64,000 nucleotides of DNA from Luzula sylvatica (taxonomy: Eukaryota; Streptophyta; Magnoliopsida; Poales; Juncaceae): NCBI GenBank assembly GCA_946800325.1, contig OX326958.1:22270414-22334413 (forward strand), in the 5' to 3' direction. Positions 12,850 through 27,173 of this stretch are shown here, piece by piece; position 1 is the first letter of the stretch, and the number at the start of each line of letters is the position of its first letter. The position numbers and the translations under genes are program-made. The notes under the pieces were generated by a model, which saw nothing but the letters and a program-made list of their open reading frames with translations, searched no databases and had not been told where the DNA came from.

Positions 12850-15800
12850 TGTTTTTGTCAGGAAACATGAAAATGATATATTTTTTGTGTTTGATACATC
12901 AATTTTGGTAATTATTAGAAAAATATCATAATTGATATTTTGGAAGGTGTTAGACTTCACTTTTTTTGCATATTTTAAACTTTTTGGAGCAAAAAAATAG
13001 AAATTCGCATGTGTTAGTCTTCTATTATTGACTATTTTTTGGAAACATGCGAATTATTTATTTTGAGCCTTTTAGACATCATTTTTTTCATTTATTAGAA
13101 AAATATGATAATTGATATTTTTGAAGGTGTTAGACTTCACTTTTTGCATTTTTTTAACTTTTTTGAACAAAAAAAATACAAATCCTCATGTGGTAGCCTT
13201 CTATTTTGGAGGGTTTTTTTAGGAATCATTGAAAATTATGTATTTAATTTGTTTTAGAAATCTATTTTCGCATTTATTATAAAAATATAGAAATTGATTT
13301 TTTTGAAGGTGTTAGACTTCACTTTTTTGCATATTTTAAATTTTTTCGAACAAAAAAATAGAAATTCGCATGTGTTAGTCTTGTATTTTGGATTATTTTT
13401 AGTAAACATGAAAATTATGTATTTTGAGCATTTTAGACATCAATTTTAGCATTTATTAGAAAAATATGATAATTGATATGTTTTAAGGTGTTAGACTTCA
13501 CTTTTTTGCATATTTTCAACTATTTTGAACTAAAAAATACAAATCCGCATGCGTTAGTCTTCTATTTTGGAGTTTTTTTACGAAACAAGAAAATTATGTA
13601 CTATGTTCGTTTTAGATATAAAATTACGCATTTGTAAGAACAAAATGATAAATGATATTTTTGAAGGTGTTAGACTTCACTTTTTTGCATTTTTTTTTGA
13701 CTTTTTTTAACAAAAAAATACAAATCCGCATGTGTTAGTCTTCTATTTTGGAGGGTTTATTAGGAAACATGAAAATTATGTATTTTATTTGTTTTAGAAA
13801 TCAATTTTAGCATTTATTAGAAAAATATAGAAATTGATTTTTTTTTTTAAGGTGTTAGACTTCACTTTTTTGCATATTTTCAACTTTTTTGAACAAAAAA
13901 AATAGAAATCCCCTAGTGTTAATCTCGAATTTCGGAGTTTTTTTTCAGGAAACATGTAAGTTATGTATTTGGTTCATTTTAGACATCAAGTTTCGCATTT
14001 GTTAGAAAGGTATGATTATTCATTTATTTTAAAGGTGTTAGACTTCACAATTTATATTTTTTTCAAATGCATTGAAAAAAATAGAAATTCGCACGTGTCG
14101 GTCTTCAATTTTGTAGTTTTTTTGAAAAAAAACATGAAAATTAAGTATTTTGTTCATTTTAAGCATAAATTTTTAAATTTGGTATAAAAATATGAGAATT
14201 GATTTTTTTTTAAAGTGTTAGACTTCACTTTTTACATTTTTCAACTTGTTTGAACAAAAAAAAATAGAAATCAGCATGTGGTATTCTTCAATTTTTATGT
14301 TTTTGTCAGGAAACAAGAAAATGATATATTTTTTGTGTTTTATACATCAATTTTGGTAATTATTAGAAAAATATCATTGATATTTTGGAAGGTGTTAGAC
14401 TTCACTTTTTTTGCATATTTTAAACTTTTTTGAGCAAAACAATAGAAATTCGCATGTGTTGGTCTTCTATTATTGAGTATTTTTTGGAAACATGCGAATT
14501 ATTTATTTTGAGCCTTTTAGACATCATTTTTTTTATTTATTAGAAAAATATGATAATTGATATTTTTGAAGGTGTTAAGACTTTACTTTTTGCATTTTTT
14601 TAACTTTTTTGAACAAAACAAATACAAATCCGCATGTGTTAGCCTTCTATTTTGGAGGTTTTTTTTAAGGAATCACTGAAAATTATGTATCTAATTTGTT
14701 TTTGAAATCAATTTTCGCATTTATAAGAAAAATTGAGAAATTGATTTTTTTTAAGGTGTTAGACTTCACTTTTTTGCATTTTTTCAACTTTTTTCAACAA
14801 AAAAAATAGAAATCCGCAAGTGTTAGTCTTCAATTTCGGAGTTTTTTTTCACGAAACATGTAAGTTATGTATTTTGTTCATTTTAGACATCAAGTTTCGC
14901 ATTTATTTGAAAGGTATGATAATTCATTTATTTTAAAGGTGTTAGACTTACCATTTTACATTTTTTTCAAATGCATTGAAAAAAAATAGAAATTCGCACG
15001 TGTCGGTCTTCAATTTTGGAGTTTTTTTGAAAAAAAACATTAAAATTAAGTAGTTTGTTCATTTTAAGCATAAATTTTAAAATTTGGTATAAAAATATGA
15101 GAATTAATTTTTTTTAAGGTGTTAGACTTCACTTTTTACATTTTTCAACTTGTTTGAACAAAAAAAATATATAAATATGCATGTGTTAATCTTCAATTTT
15201 TATGTTTTTGTCAGGAAACATGAAAATGATATATTTTTTGTGTTTGATACATCAATTTTGGTAATTATTAGAAAAATATCATAATTGATATTTTGGAAGG
15301 TGTTAGACTTCACTTTTTTTGCATATTTTAAACTTTTTTGAGCAAAAAAATAGAAATTCGCATGTGTTAGTCTTCTATTATTGACTATTTTTTGGAAACA
15401 TGCGAATTATTTATTTTGAGCCTTTTAGACATCATTTTTTTCATTTATTAGAAAAATATGATAATTGATATTTTTGAAGGTGTTAGACTTCACTTTTTGC
15501 ATTTTTTTAACTTTTTTTAACAAAACAAATACAAATCCGCATGTGTTTGCCTTCTATTTTGGAGGGTTTTTTTAGGAATCATTGAAAATTATGTATTTAA
15601 TTTGTTTTAGAAATCTATTTTCGCATTTATTAGAAAAATATAGAAATTGATTTTTTTGAAGGTGTTAGACTTCACTTTTTTGCATATTTTAAATTTTTTC
15701 GAACAAAAAAATAGAAATTCGCATGTGTTAGTCTTGTATTTTGGATTATTTTTAGTAAACATGAAAATTATGTATTTTGAGCATTTTAGACATCAATTTT

Positions 15801-18800
15801 AGCATTTATTAGAAAAATATGATAATTGATATGTTTTAAGGTGTTAGACTACACTTTTTTGCATATTTTCAACTTTTTTGAACTAAAAAATACAAATCCG
15901 CATGCGTTAGTCTTCTATTTTGGAGTTTTTTTACGAAACAAGATAATTATGTATTATGTTCGTTTTAGATATAAAATTACGTATTTGTAAGAACAAAATG
16001 ATAAATGATATTTTTGAAGGTGTTAGACTTCACTTTTTTGCATTTGTTTTTTGACTTTTTTTAACAAAAAAATACAAATCCGCATGTGTTAGTCTTCTAT
16101 TTTGGAGGGTATATTAGGAAACATGAAAATTATGTATTTTATTTGTTTTAGAAATCAATTTTCGCATTTATTAGAAAAATATAGAAATTGATTTTTTTTT
16201 AAGGTGTTAGACTTCACTTTTTTGCATATTTTCAACTTTTTTGAACAAAAAAACTAGAAATCCCCTAGTGTTAATCTCGAATTTCGGATATTTTTTTCAG
16301 GAAACATGTAAGTTATGTATTTGGTTCATTTTAGACATCAAGTTTCGCATTTGTTAGAAAGGTATGATTATTAATTTATTTTAAAGGTGTTAGACTTCAC
16401 AATTTATATTTTTTTCAAATGCATTGAAAAAAATAGAAATTCGCACGTGTCGGTCTTCAATTTTTGAGTTTTTTTGAAAAAAAACATGAAAATTTAGTAT
16501 TTTGTTCATTTTAAGCATAAATTTTAAAATTTGGTATAAAAACATGAGAATTGATTTTTTTTTAAGGTGTTAGACTTCACTTTTTACATTTTTCAACTTG
16601 TTTGAACAAAAAAAAAATAGAAATCAGCATGTGTTAATCTTCAATTTTTATGTTTTTGTCAGGAAACATGAAAATGATATATTTTTTGTGTTTTATACAT
16701 CAATTTTCGTAATTATTAGAAAAATATCATGATTGATATTTTGGAAGGTGTTAGACTTCACTTTTTTTGCATATTTTAAACTTTTTTGAGCAAAAAAATA
16801 GAAATTCGCATGTGTTAGTCTTCTATTATTGAGTATTTTTTGGAAACATGCGAATTATTTATTTTGAGCCTTTTAGACATCATCTTTTTTATTTATTAGA
16901 AAAATATGATAATTGATATTTTTGAAGGTGTTAGACTTCACTTTTTGTATTTTTTTAACTTTTTTGAACAAAACAAATACAAATCCGCATGTGTTAGCCT
17001 TCTATTTTGGAGGTTTTTTTTAAGGAATCACTGAAAATTATGTATTTAATTTGTTTTTGAAATCAATTTTCGCATTTATAAGAAAAATATAGAAATTGAT
17101 TTTTTTTAAGGTGTTAGACTTCACTTTTTTGCATTTTTTCAACTTTTTTCAACAAAAAAAATAGAAATTCGCAAGTGTTAGTCTTCAATTTCGGAGTTTT
17201 TTTTCACGAAACATGTAAGTTATGTATTTTGTTCATTTTAGACATCAAGTTTCGCATTTATTTGAAAGGTATGATAATTCATTTATTTTAAAGGTGTTAG
17301 ACTTACCATTTTACCTTTTTTTCAAATGCTTTGAAAAAAAATAGAAATTCGCACGTGTTAGTCTTCAATTTTGGACTTTTTTTTGAAAAAAAAACATGAA
17401 AATTAAGTATTTTGTTCATTTTAAACAGAAATTTTAAAATTTTGTAGAAAAATATGAGAATTGATTTTTTTTAAGGTGTTAAACTTCACTTTTTACATAT
17501 TTCAACTTTTATGAACAAAAAAAAATAGAAATCAGCATGTGTTAATCTTCAATTATTAAGTTTTTGTTACGAAACATGAAAATGATATATTTTGTTTGTT
17601 TTATACCTCAATTTTGGTAATTATTAGAAAAATATGATAATTGATATTTTTGAAGGTGTTAGACTTCACTTTTTTGCATATTTTAAACTTTTTTGAGCAA
17701 AAAAATAGAAAATCGCATGTGTTAGTCTTCTATTATGGAGTATTTTTAGTAAACATGCAAATTATTTATCTTGAGCATTTTAGACATTATATTTTTCATT
17801 TATTAGAAAAATATGATAATTGATATTTTTGAAGTTGTTAGACTTCACTTTGTGCATTTTTTTAACTTTTTTGAACAAAAAAATACAAATCCGCATGTGT
17901 TAGCCTTCTATTTTGGAGGTTTTTTTTAGGAATCATTGAAAATTATGTATTTAATTTGTTTTAGAAATATATTTTCGCATTTATTAGAAAAATATAGAAA
18001 TTGATTTTTTTGAAGGTGTTAGACTTCACTTTTTTGCATATGTTAAATTTTTTTCAACAAAAAAATAGAAATTCGCATGTGTTAGTCTTGTATTTTGGAG
18101 TATTTTAAGGAAACATGAAAAATTATGTATTTTGAGCATTTTAGACATCAATTTTAGCATTTATTCGAAAAATATGATAATTGATATGTTTTAAGGTGTT
18201 AGACTTCACTTTTTTGAACAAAAAAATACAAATCCACATGTGTTAGTCTTCTATTTTGGAGTTTTTTTACGAAACAAGAAAATTATGTAGTATGTTCGTT
18301 TTAGATATAAAATTACGCATTTGTAAGAACAAAAAGATAAATGATACTTTTGAAGGCGTTAGATTTCACTTTTTTACATTTTTTTAACTTTTTTTAACAA
18401 AAAAAAATACAAATCCGCATTTGTTAGTCTTCTATTTTGGAGGGTTTATTAGGAAACATGAAAATTATGTATTTTATTTGTTTTAGAAATCAATTTTCTC
18501 ATTTATTAGAAAAATATAGAAATTTATTTTTTTGAAGGTGGTTAGACTTCACTTTTTTGCATTTTTTCAACTTTTTTGAACAAAAAAAATAGAAATCCGC
18601 AAGTGTTAGTCTTCAATTTCGGAGTTTTTTTTTCAGGAAACATGTAAGTTATGTATTTGGTTCATTTTAGACATCAAGTTTCGCATTTATTAGAAAGGTA
18701 TGATAATTCATTTATTTTAAAGGTGTTAGACTTCACATTTTACATTTTTTTCAAATGCTTTGAAAAAAAATAGAAATTCGCACGTGATAGTCTTCAATTT

Positions 18801-19030
18801 TGGAGTTTTTTTGAACAAAATCATGAAAATTAAGTATTTTGTTCATTTTAAGCATATATTTTAAAATTTGGTATAAATATATAAGAATTGATTTTTTTTT
18901 TAAGGTGTTAGACTTCACTTTTTACATTTTTCAACTTGTTTGAACAAAAAAAAAATAGAAATCAGCATGTTTTAATCTTCAATTTTTATGTTTTTGTTAG
19001 GAAACATGAAAATGATATATTTTTTGTGTT
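12850..19030. repeat. 13-mer higher-order satellite repeat, period 2,353 bp
   Basis: Marker variants repeat at a fixed offset. A TTTTTTGTGTTT variant occurs at 12,888, 14,336, 15,241 and 16,689, and again at 19,027. The spacings alternate 1,448 bp (8 x 181) and 905 bp (5 x 181), and the sum is 2,353 bp (13 x 181). A GAACTAAAAAATAC variant at 13,527 recurs at 15,880 (offset 2,353), and a CCCCTAGTGTTAATCTCG variant at 13,909 recurs at 16,261. Copies one and two look nearly identical by eye. The third (16.7-19.0 kb) is more diverged and has a small deletion near 18,205. Recent segmental duplication of a 13-monomer block is the simplest explanation. Confidence 0.85.
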
Positions 19031-22000
19031 TTATACATCAATTTTGGAAATTATTAGAAAAATATGATAATTGATATTTTTGAAGGTGTAAGACTTCATT
19101 TTTTTGCATATTTTAAACTTTTTTGAGGAACAAAATAGAAATTCGCATGTGTTAGTCTTCTATTATGGAGTATTTTTAGGAAACATGCAAATTATTTATT
19201 TTGAGAATTTTAGACATCATTTTTTTCATTTATTAGAAAAATATGATAATGGATATATTTGAAGTTGTTAGACTTCACTTTTTGCATTTGTTTTTACTTT
19301 TTTGAACAAAAAAATAGAAATCCGCATGTGTTAGCCTTCTATTTTGGAGGTTTTTTTAGGAATCATTGAAAATTATGTATTTAATTTGTTTTAGAAATAT
19401 ATTTTCGCATTTATTAGAAAAATATAGAAATTGATTTTTTTGAAGGTGTTAGACTTCACTTTCTTGCATATGTCAAATTTTTTTGAACAAAAAAATAGAA
19501 ATTCGCATGTGTTAGTCTTGTATTTTGGAGTATTTTTGGGAAACATGAAAAATTATGTATTTTGAGCATTTTAGACATCTATTTTCGCATTTATTAGAAA
19601 AATATGATAATTGATATGTTTGAAGGTCTTAGACTTCAATTTTTTGCATATTTTCAACTTTTTTGAACAAAAAAATACAAATCAGCATGTGTTAGTTTTC
19701 TATTTTATAGTTTTTTTACGGAACAAGAAAATTATGTATTATATTCGTTTTAGATATAAAATTACGCATTTGTAAGAACAATATGATAAATGATAATTTT
19801 TAAGGTTAGACTTCACTTTTTTGAATTTTTATAACTTTTTTTGACAAAACAAATACAAATCCGCATGTGTTAGTCTTCTATTTTGGAGGGTTTATTAGGA
19901 AACATGAAAATTATGTATTTTATTTGTTTTAGAAATCAATTTTCGCATTTATTAGAAAATATAGAAATTGATTTTTTTTAAGATGTTAGACTTCACTTTT
20001 TTGCATATTTTTAACTTTTTTGAACAAAAAAAATAAATATCCGCAAGTGTTACTCTTCAATTTCGGAGTTTTTTTTCAGGAAACATGTAAGTTATGTATT
20101 TGGTTCATTTTAGACATCAAGTTTCGCATTTATTAGATTGGTATGATAATTCAATTATTTTAAAGGTGTTAGATTTCACATTTTACATTTTTTTCAAATG
20201 CTTTGAAAAAAAAAATAGAAATTCGCACGTCTTAGTCTTCAATATTGGAGTTTTTTTGAAAAAAAACATTAAAATTAAGTATTTTGTTCATTTTAAGCAT
20301 AAATTTTAAAATTTTGTAAAAAAATATGAGAATTGATTTTTTTTTAAGGTGTTAGACTTCACTTTTTACATTTTTCAACTTGTTTGAACAAAAAAAATAG
20401 AAATCAGCATGTGTTAATCTTCAATTTTTAACTTTTTGTTAGGAAACATGAAAATGATATATTTGGTTTGTTTTATACATCAATTTTGGTAATTATTAGA
20501 AAAATATGATAATTCATATTTTTGAAGGTGTTAGACTTCACTTTTTTGCATATTTTAAACTTTTTTGAGCAAAAAAATAGAAATTCGCATGTGTTAGTCT
20601 TCTAATAGGGAGTATTTTTAGGAAACATGCAAATTATTTGTTTTGAGCATTTTTGACATCATTTTTTGCATTTATTAGAAAAATATGATAACAGATATTT
20701 TTGAAGGTGTTAGACTTCATTTTTTGCATATTTTTAACTTTTTGAACAAAAAAAATACAAATCCGCATGTGTTAGGCTTCTATTTGGGAGGTTTTTTTTA
20801 GGAAACTTGAAAATTATGTATTTAATTTGTTTTAGAAATCTATTTTCGAATTTATTAGAAAAATATAGAAATTGATTTTTTTGAAGTTGTTGGACTTCAC
20901 TTTTTTCCATATTTTAAATTTGTTTGAACAAAAAAATAGAAATTCGCATATGTTAGTCTTCAATATTGGAGCTTTTTTGAAAAAAAAAATGAAAAATAAG
21001 TATTTTATTCATTTTAAGCATAAATTTTAAAATTTTGTCGAAAAATATGAGAATTGATTATTTTTTAAGGTGTTAGACTTTACTTTTTACATTTTTCAAC
21101 TTGTTTGAACAAAAAAAATAGTAATCTGCATGTTATAATCTTCAATTTTGATGTTTTTGTTAGGAAACATGATAATGATAAATTTTGTTTGTTTTATACA
21201 TCAATTTTTCTAATTAATTCAAAAATATGATAATTGATATTTTTGAAGGTGTTAGACTTCACTTTTTTGCATATTTTAAACTTTTTTGGGCAAAAAAATA
21301 GAAATTCTCATGTGTTAGTCTTCTATTATGGAGTATTTTTTGGAAACATGCCAATTATTTATTTTGAGCATTTTAGACATCATTTTTGCATTTATTAGAA
21401 AAATATGATAATTGATATTTTTGAAGGTGTTAGACTTTGCTTTTTGCATTTTTTTTAACTTTTAATTTGAACAAAAAAAATACAAATCCGCATGTGTTAG
21501 CCTTCGATTTTGGAGATTTTGTTTAGGAAACATGAAAATTATGTATTTAATTTGTTTTAGACATCTATTTTTGCATTTATTAGAAAATATAGAAATTGAT
21601 TTTTTTGAAGGTGTTAGACTTCACTTTTTTGCATATTTTAAATTTTTTTTAACAAAAAAATAGAAATCCGCAAGTCTTAGTCTTCAAATTCGGAGTTTTT
21701 TTTTCAGGAAACATGTAAGTTATGGATTTGGTTCATTTTAGACATCAAGTTTCGCATTTATTAGAAAGGTATGATAATTCATTTATTTTAAAGGTGTTAG
21801 ACCTCACTTTTTTGCATATTTTCAACTTTTTTGAACAAAAAAATACAAATCCGCATGCGTTAGTCTTCTATTTTGGAGTTTTTTTACGAAACAAGAAAAT
21901 TATGTATTATGTTCATTTTAGATATAAAATGACGCATTTTTAAGAACAATATGATAATTGATATTTTTGAAGGTGTTAGACTTCAGTTTTTTGCATATTT

Positions 22001-25000
22001 TAAACTTTTTTGAGCAAAAAAATAGAAATTCGCATGTGTTAGTCTTCTATTATGGAGTATTTTAGAAAACATGCAAATTATTTATTTTGAGCATTTTAGA
22101 CATCATTTTTTGCATTTATTAGAAAATATGATAATTGATATTTTTGAAGGTGTTAGTCTTCAATTTTTTGCATATTTTCAACTTTTTGGAACAAAAAAAT
22201 ACAAATCTGCATGTGTTAGTCTTCTATTTTGGAGTTTTTGGTACGAAACATGAAAATTATGTATTTTGTTTGTTTTAGATATAAACTTACAGATTTGTCA
22301 GAACAATATGATAATGATTTTTTTGAACGTGTTAGACTTCACTTTTTTGCATTTTTTTAACTTTTTTGAACAAAAAAATAGAAATCCGCAAGTGTTTGTC
22401 TTCAATTTCGGAGTTTTTTTCCAGGAAACATGACAATTATGTATTTGCTTCATTTTAGACATCAAGTTTCGCATTAATTAGAAAGATATGATAATTCATT
22501 TATTTTAAAGGTGTTAGACTTCACATTTTACATTTTTTTCAAATGCTTTGAAAAAAATATTTAAATTCGCATGTGTTAGTCTTAAATTTTGGAGTTTTTG
22601 ACACGAAACATGAAAATAATGTATTTTGTTCGTTTTAGATATAAAATTTCGCATTTATAAGAACAATATGATAAATGATATTTTTGAACGTGTTCGACTT
22701 CACTTTTTGCATTTTTTTTAACTTTTTTGAATAAAAAAAATACAAATCCGAATGTGTTAGCCCTCTGTTTTGGAGGTTTTTTTTAGGAAACATGAAAATT
22801 ATGTATTTAATTTGTTTTAGAAATCTAATTTCGCATTTATTAGAAAAAATATAAAAATTGATTTTTTTGAGGTGTTAGATTTCCTTTTTTTGCATTTTCT
22901 ATCTTTTTCGTAAAAAAAAAATAGAAATCTGCAAGTATTAGTCTTCAATTTTCGAGTTTTTTTTCGGGAAACATGTAATTTATGTATTTTGTTAAATTTA
23001 GACATCATGTTTTTCATCTATTAGAAAGATATGACAATTCATTTATTTTAAAGGTGTTAGACTTCACATTTTATATTTTTTTGAAATGCTTTGAAAACAA
23101 ACAGAAATTCGCATGTGTTTGTCTTCAATTTTGGAGTTTTTTTGTGAAAATACATGAAAATTAAGTATTTTGTTCATTTTAAGCATAAATTTTAAAAAAA
23201 TTTAGAAAAATATGAGAATTGAATTTTTTTGAAGGTAGACTTCACTTTTTACATTTTTCAACTTGTTTGAACAAAAAAAAATAGAAATTCGCATGTGTTA
23301 GTCTTGAATTTTGAAGTTTTTGTTAGGAAACATGAAAATGATATATTTTGTTTGTCTTACACATCAATTTTTGTAATTATTAGAAAAATATGATAATTGA
23401 TATTTTTACGGTGTTAGACTTCACTTTTTTGCATATTTTAAACTATTTTGAACAAAAAAATAGAAATTCGCATGTGTTAGTATTCTATTTAGGAGTATTT
23501 TTAGGAAACATGCAAATTATTTACTTTGAGCATTTTAGACATCATTTTTTGCATTTAATAGAAAAATATGATAATTGATATTTTTGAAGGTGTTAAACTT
23601 CACTTTTTTGCATATTTTCAACTTTTTTGAACAAAAAATACAAATCCGCTTGTGTTAGCCTTCTATTTTGGAGGTTTTTTTAGGAAACATGAAAATTATC
23701 TATTTAATTTGTTTTAGAAATCTATTTTCACATTTATTTGAAAAATATAAAAGTAGATTTTTTTGAAGGTGTAAGACTTCACTTTTTCGCATTTTTCAAC
23801 TTTTTTGAACAAAAAAATAGAAATCCGCAAGAGTTAGTCTTCAATTTCTGAGTTTTTTTTGGGAAAAATTTATGTTATGTATTTGGTTCAATTTAGACAT
23901 CAAGTTTCTCATTTATTAGAAAGATATGATAATTCATTTATTTTAAAGGTGTTAGACTTCACCTTTTACATTTTTGTCAAATGCTTTGAAAACAAATAGA
24001 AATTCCCATGTGTTAGTTTTTAATTTTGGAGTTTTTTTTGAGAAAATCTAGAAAATTAATTATTTTGTTCATTTTGAACATAAATTTTAGAATTTAGTAG
24101 AAAAATATGAGAACTGATTTTTTTAAGGTGTTAGACATCTCTTTTTTCATTTTTTAACTTGTTTGAACAAAAAAAAATAGAAATCCGCATGTGTTTGTCT
24201 TGAATTTTGGAGTTTTTGTTAGGAAACATGAAAATAATATATTTTGTTTGTCTTACATCAATTTTGGTAATTATTATAAAAATATGATAATTGATATTTT
24301 TGAATGTGTTGGACTTCAATTTTTTGCATATTTTAAACTTTTTTGGACAAAAAAATAGAAATTCGCATGTGTTAGTCTTCTATTTTGGAGTTTTTTAGGA
24401 AACAAGAAAATTATGTATTTTGTTTGTTTTAGACATCAATTTTCGCATTTATTAGAAAAATACGAGAATTTCCTTTTTTGAAGGTGTTAGACTTAAATTT
24501 TGTTCATTGTTTCAACTTTTTTGAGCGAAAATATAGAAATTCGCATATGTTAGTCTTCTTTTTTGGAGGTTTTTGTTATAAAAACATGAAAATAAGGTAT
24601 TTTGTTTTCTTATATATATAAATTTTCGTATTTATTATAAAAATATTATAATTGCTATTTTTGCAGGTGTTAGAGAACACCTATTTGCAGTTTTTTTCAA
24701 CTTTTTTGAACTAAAATATAAAGATCCGCAAGCATTAGTCTTCAATTTCGGAGTTTTTTTTTCAGGAAACATGAAAGTTATGTATTGGTTCATTTTAGAC
24801 ATCAAGTTTCGCATTTTTTAGAAAGATATGATAATTCATTTATTTTAAAGGTGTTAGACTTTACATTTTACATTTTTTTTCAAATGCTTTGAAAAAAAAT
24901 AGAAATTCGCACGTGTTAGTCTTGAATTTTTGAGTTTTCTTGAAAAAAAACAAGAAAATTTAGTATTTTGATCATTTTAAGCCAAAATTTTAAAATTTTA

Positions 25001-25765
25001 TTCAAAAATATGAGAAGCGATTTTTTTTTAAGGTGTTAGACTTCGCTTTTTGCATTTTTCAACTTGTTTGAACAAAACAAATAGAAATTCGCGTGTGTTA
25101 GTCTTCAATTTTGGAGTTTTTGTTAGGAAACATGAAAATGATATATTTTGTTTGTTTTATACATAAATTTTGGTAATTATTAGAAAAATATAATAATTGA
25201 TATTTTGATCCGCATGTGTTAGTCTTGAATTTTGGAGTTTTTGTTAGGAAACATGAAAATGATGTATTTTGTTTGTTTTATACATCAATTTTGACATTTA
25301 TTTGAAAAATATGATAATTGGTTTTTTTAAGGTGTTTAGACTTCACTTCTTGTGCATATTTTCAACTTTTTTGAACGAAAAAATAGAAATCCGAATATGT
25401 TAGTCTTCTATTTTGGAGTTCTTTTAGGAAACATGAAAATTATGTATTTTGTTTGTTTTACACATCAATTTTCACATTTTTATAGCAATGTGAGAATTGA
25501 TTTTTTTCAACGTATTAGACTTCACTTTTTTGCATTATTTCAACTTTTTTGAGCAAACAAAATAGAAATTTGCATATGTTAGTCTTCTATTTTTGAATTT
25601 TTTTTATGGAAAATATGAAAATTAAGTATTTTTTTTGTTTTGGATATAATTTTTTGCATTTATTATAAAAAATATGATAATTGATATTTTTGAAGGTGTT
25701 AGAGAACACATATTTGCATTGTTTCAACTTTTTTGAACAAAAAGAAAAGAAATCCGCATGTGTTA

Positions 25766-27170
25766 TGTAAAGGTAAATATTTTCTTTCGAAATAAAAATC
25801 ATATTGTTCAAAAAAAAATTCTATACAAAAAATATTACATTTACTTAAAGCCCGAATTACATTTTCATTATGTTAGTATAACAAATTAATGAATGACCGT
25901 AATATAAAGAAGTCAAATATTGATTTCTTATAAAAATATATTATACATTCATATTCTCTGATATTAATAATATTTAAAAAATAATTTATAATATTTATGT
26001 CATTTTTAAGAGATCTATAAATATTAATTATATTTTTAAATATTTTAATTACTTTTTAAAATATAAATAAATATGAGTTTTTAAGATTTAATAATCAAAT
26101 ATGTTTTTTATATTTTTTCTCAAATAATAAATTTTTGGTGAGAAATAATGGTGCAAATTGGAGTGATATAACAAGGAAAATTCATCAATTAAAGGTGGAG
26201 AATGTTATTTTGAAAAATTTCAATATATTGTGGCTATTCAAGTAATTCATGATCTAAAATTGTCTAAGTGTAAAAATTTATCTTAATTAAAACTTGAAAT
26301 TACTGTAAATATTTCAATTCATTTTATTATTAAAAATATACGATAATATGTGTTGTTTTATTTTGTTGTGAATATATTCATATTTTGTGTAGAAAAAATA
26401 TATTTGCCCCACTACATTCCCCCACAATACTTGATGTTTTGGCAAAAAAATTAATGGACTCAATTAATACTAAATTCAAATCCATACATGGTAAACAATA
26501 CAATTATGCAAATTAATACATGGTATTAATTATATGGCATAATAGTATTAATTAGGTGGTAAACAATTTTTATTATGTTATGAACCAAATTATTAAAAAA
26601 TAATTTGGTTTATTTAATTATTCATCATATTTGATTTTACAAATGATAAGTCATATTTATTTAACAAATTTTATTATTTTCTTTTCAAAAAAATTTAAAA
26701 GCAAAGTATTTTCATTTTTATTTTGCCAACTTTTGCGAACTTATTATTTTTGTTTTTAATGTTATATTTTTGTTTATTTTTTATGATATTCTATTCATGA
26801 TGTATTAATTCGGTCAAATAACTTATTTTCCAAATTTATAAATTTGATTAATTAATATTACAAATGGCGGTAAACAAACTTGTTTAAAATATTAAATAAA
26901 TTAATGATCTGTGAAACGGTGGATCCTTTTTACCTTCTTTTCGTATATAGGATGGAAAAAAATAAATATTCATGGTTTACCATCATCATTATTGCAGGCG
27001 CCAACACATCAATCGATCTAGGGGATTTTAAGGGGGGCATGCATCACCACTCTTTTGTGTATTATGTTTTTACATGTAACTTACAATGTATTCGTAATTC
27101 ATTTAATAACTGGACAACGCCAACCAACAACAAAAAAGAACAAATATTTGACGCAAAAACAAAAAAAAAA
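25766..27170. other. AT-rich intergenic DNA, no gene seen
   Basis: The satellite pattern stops after AAATCCGCATGTGTTATG. The following 1.4 kb is strongly AT-rich with no periodicity and no ORF resembling a known protein. A 111-aa open frame at 26,880-27,215 runs into the Helitron end and has no recognisable domain. I see no promoter or RNA gene. Confidence 0.7.
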
Positions 27171-27173
27171 TAT

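Larger units (their letters stand above)
1..25765. repeat. Satellite array, ~181-bp monomer, ~140 copies
   Basis: Head-to-tail tandem array that runs off the left edge of the window. Each monomer shows the same landmarks in order: GTGTTAGACTTCAC, a T-rich stretch ending GCATATTTT, GAACAAAAAAATA, a CCGCATGTGTTAGTCTTC block, TTTTGGAG, GGAAACATG, TTTTAGACATCAATTTT, GCATTTATTAGAAAAATATG and TTGATATTTTTGAAGG. Spacing between equivalent landmarks is close to 181 bp or multiples of it. Several monomer subtypes recur in a set order, for example one with CAACTTGTTTGAAC followed by AATCAGCATGTG. AT content is extreme and every ORF of about 60-140 aa here is a by-product of the repeat. Unit length matches the 150-180 bp typical of plant centromeric satellites; centromere function is inference only. 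Two insertions and a few truncated monomers (for example near 6,620 and 18,205) break the periodicity. Confidence 0.95.

Noticed and set aside
1857..25552. Many ORFs of 60-139 aa with related peptides such as FILKVLDFTFYIFFKCFEK
   Set aside because: All are translations of the 181-bp satellite; their similarity is due to the repeat and stops fall at repeat-determined places.
1..25765. Could the regular repeats be a CRISPR array?
   Set aside because: Units are 181 bp with no short repeat/unique spacer pattern, no cas genes, and the context is eukaryotic.
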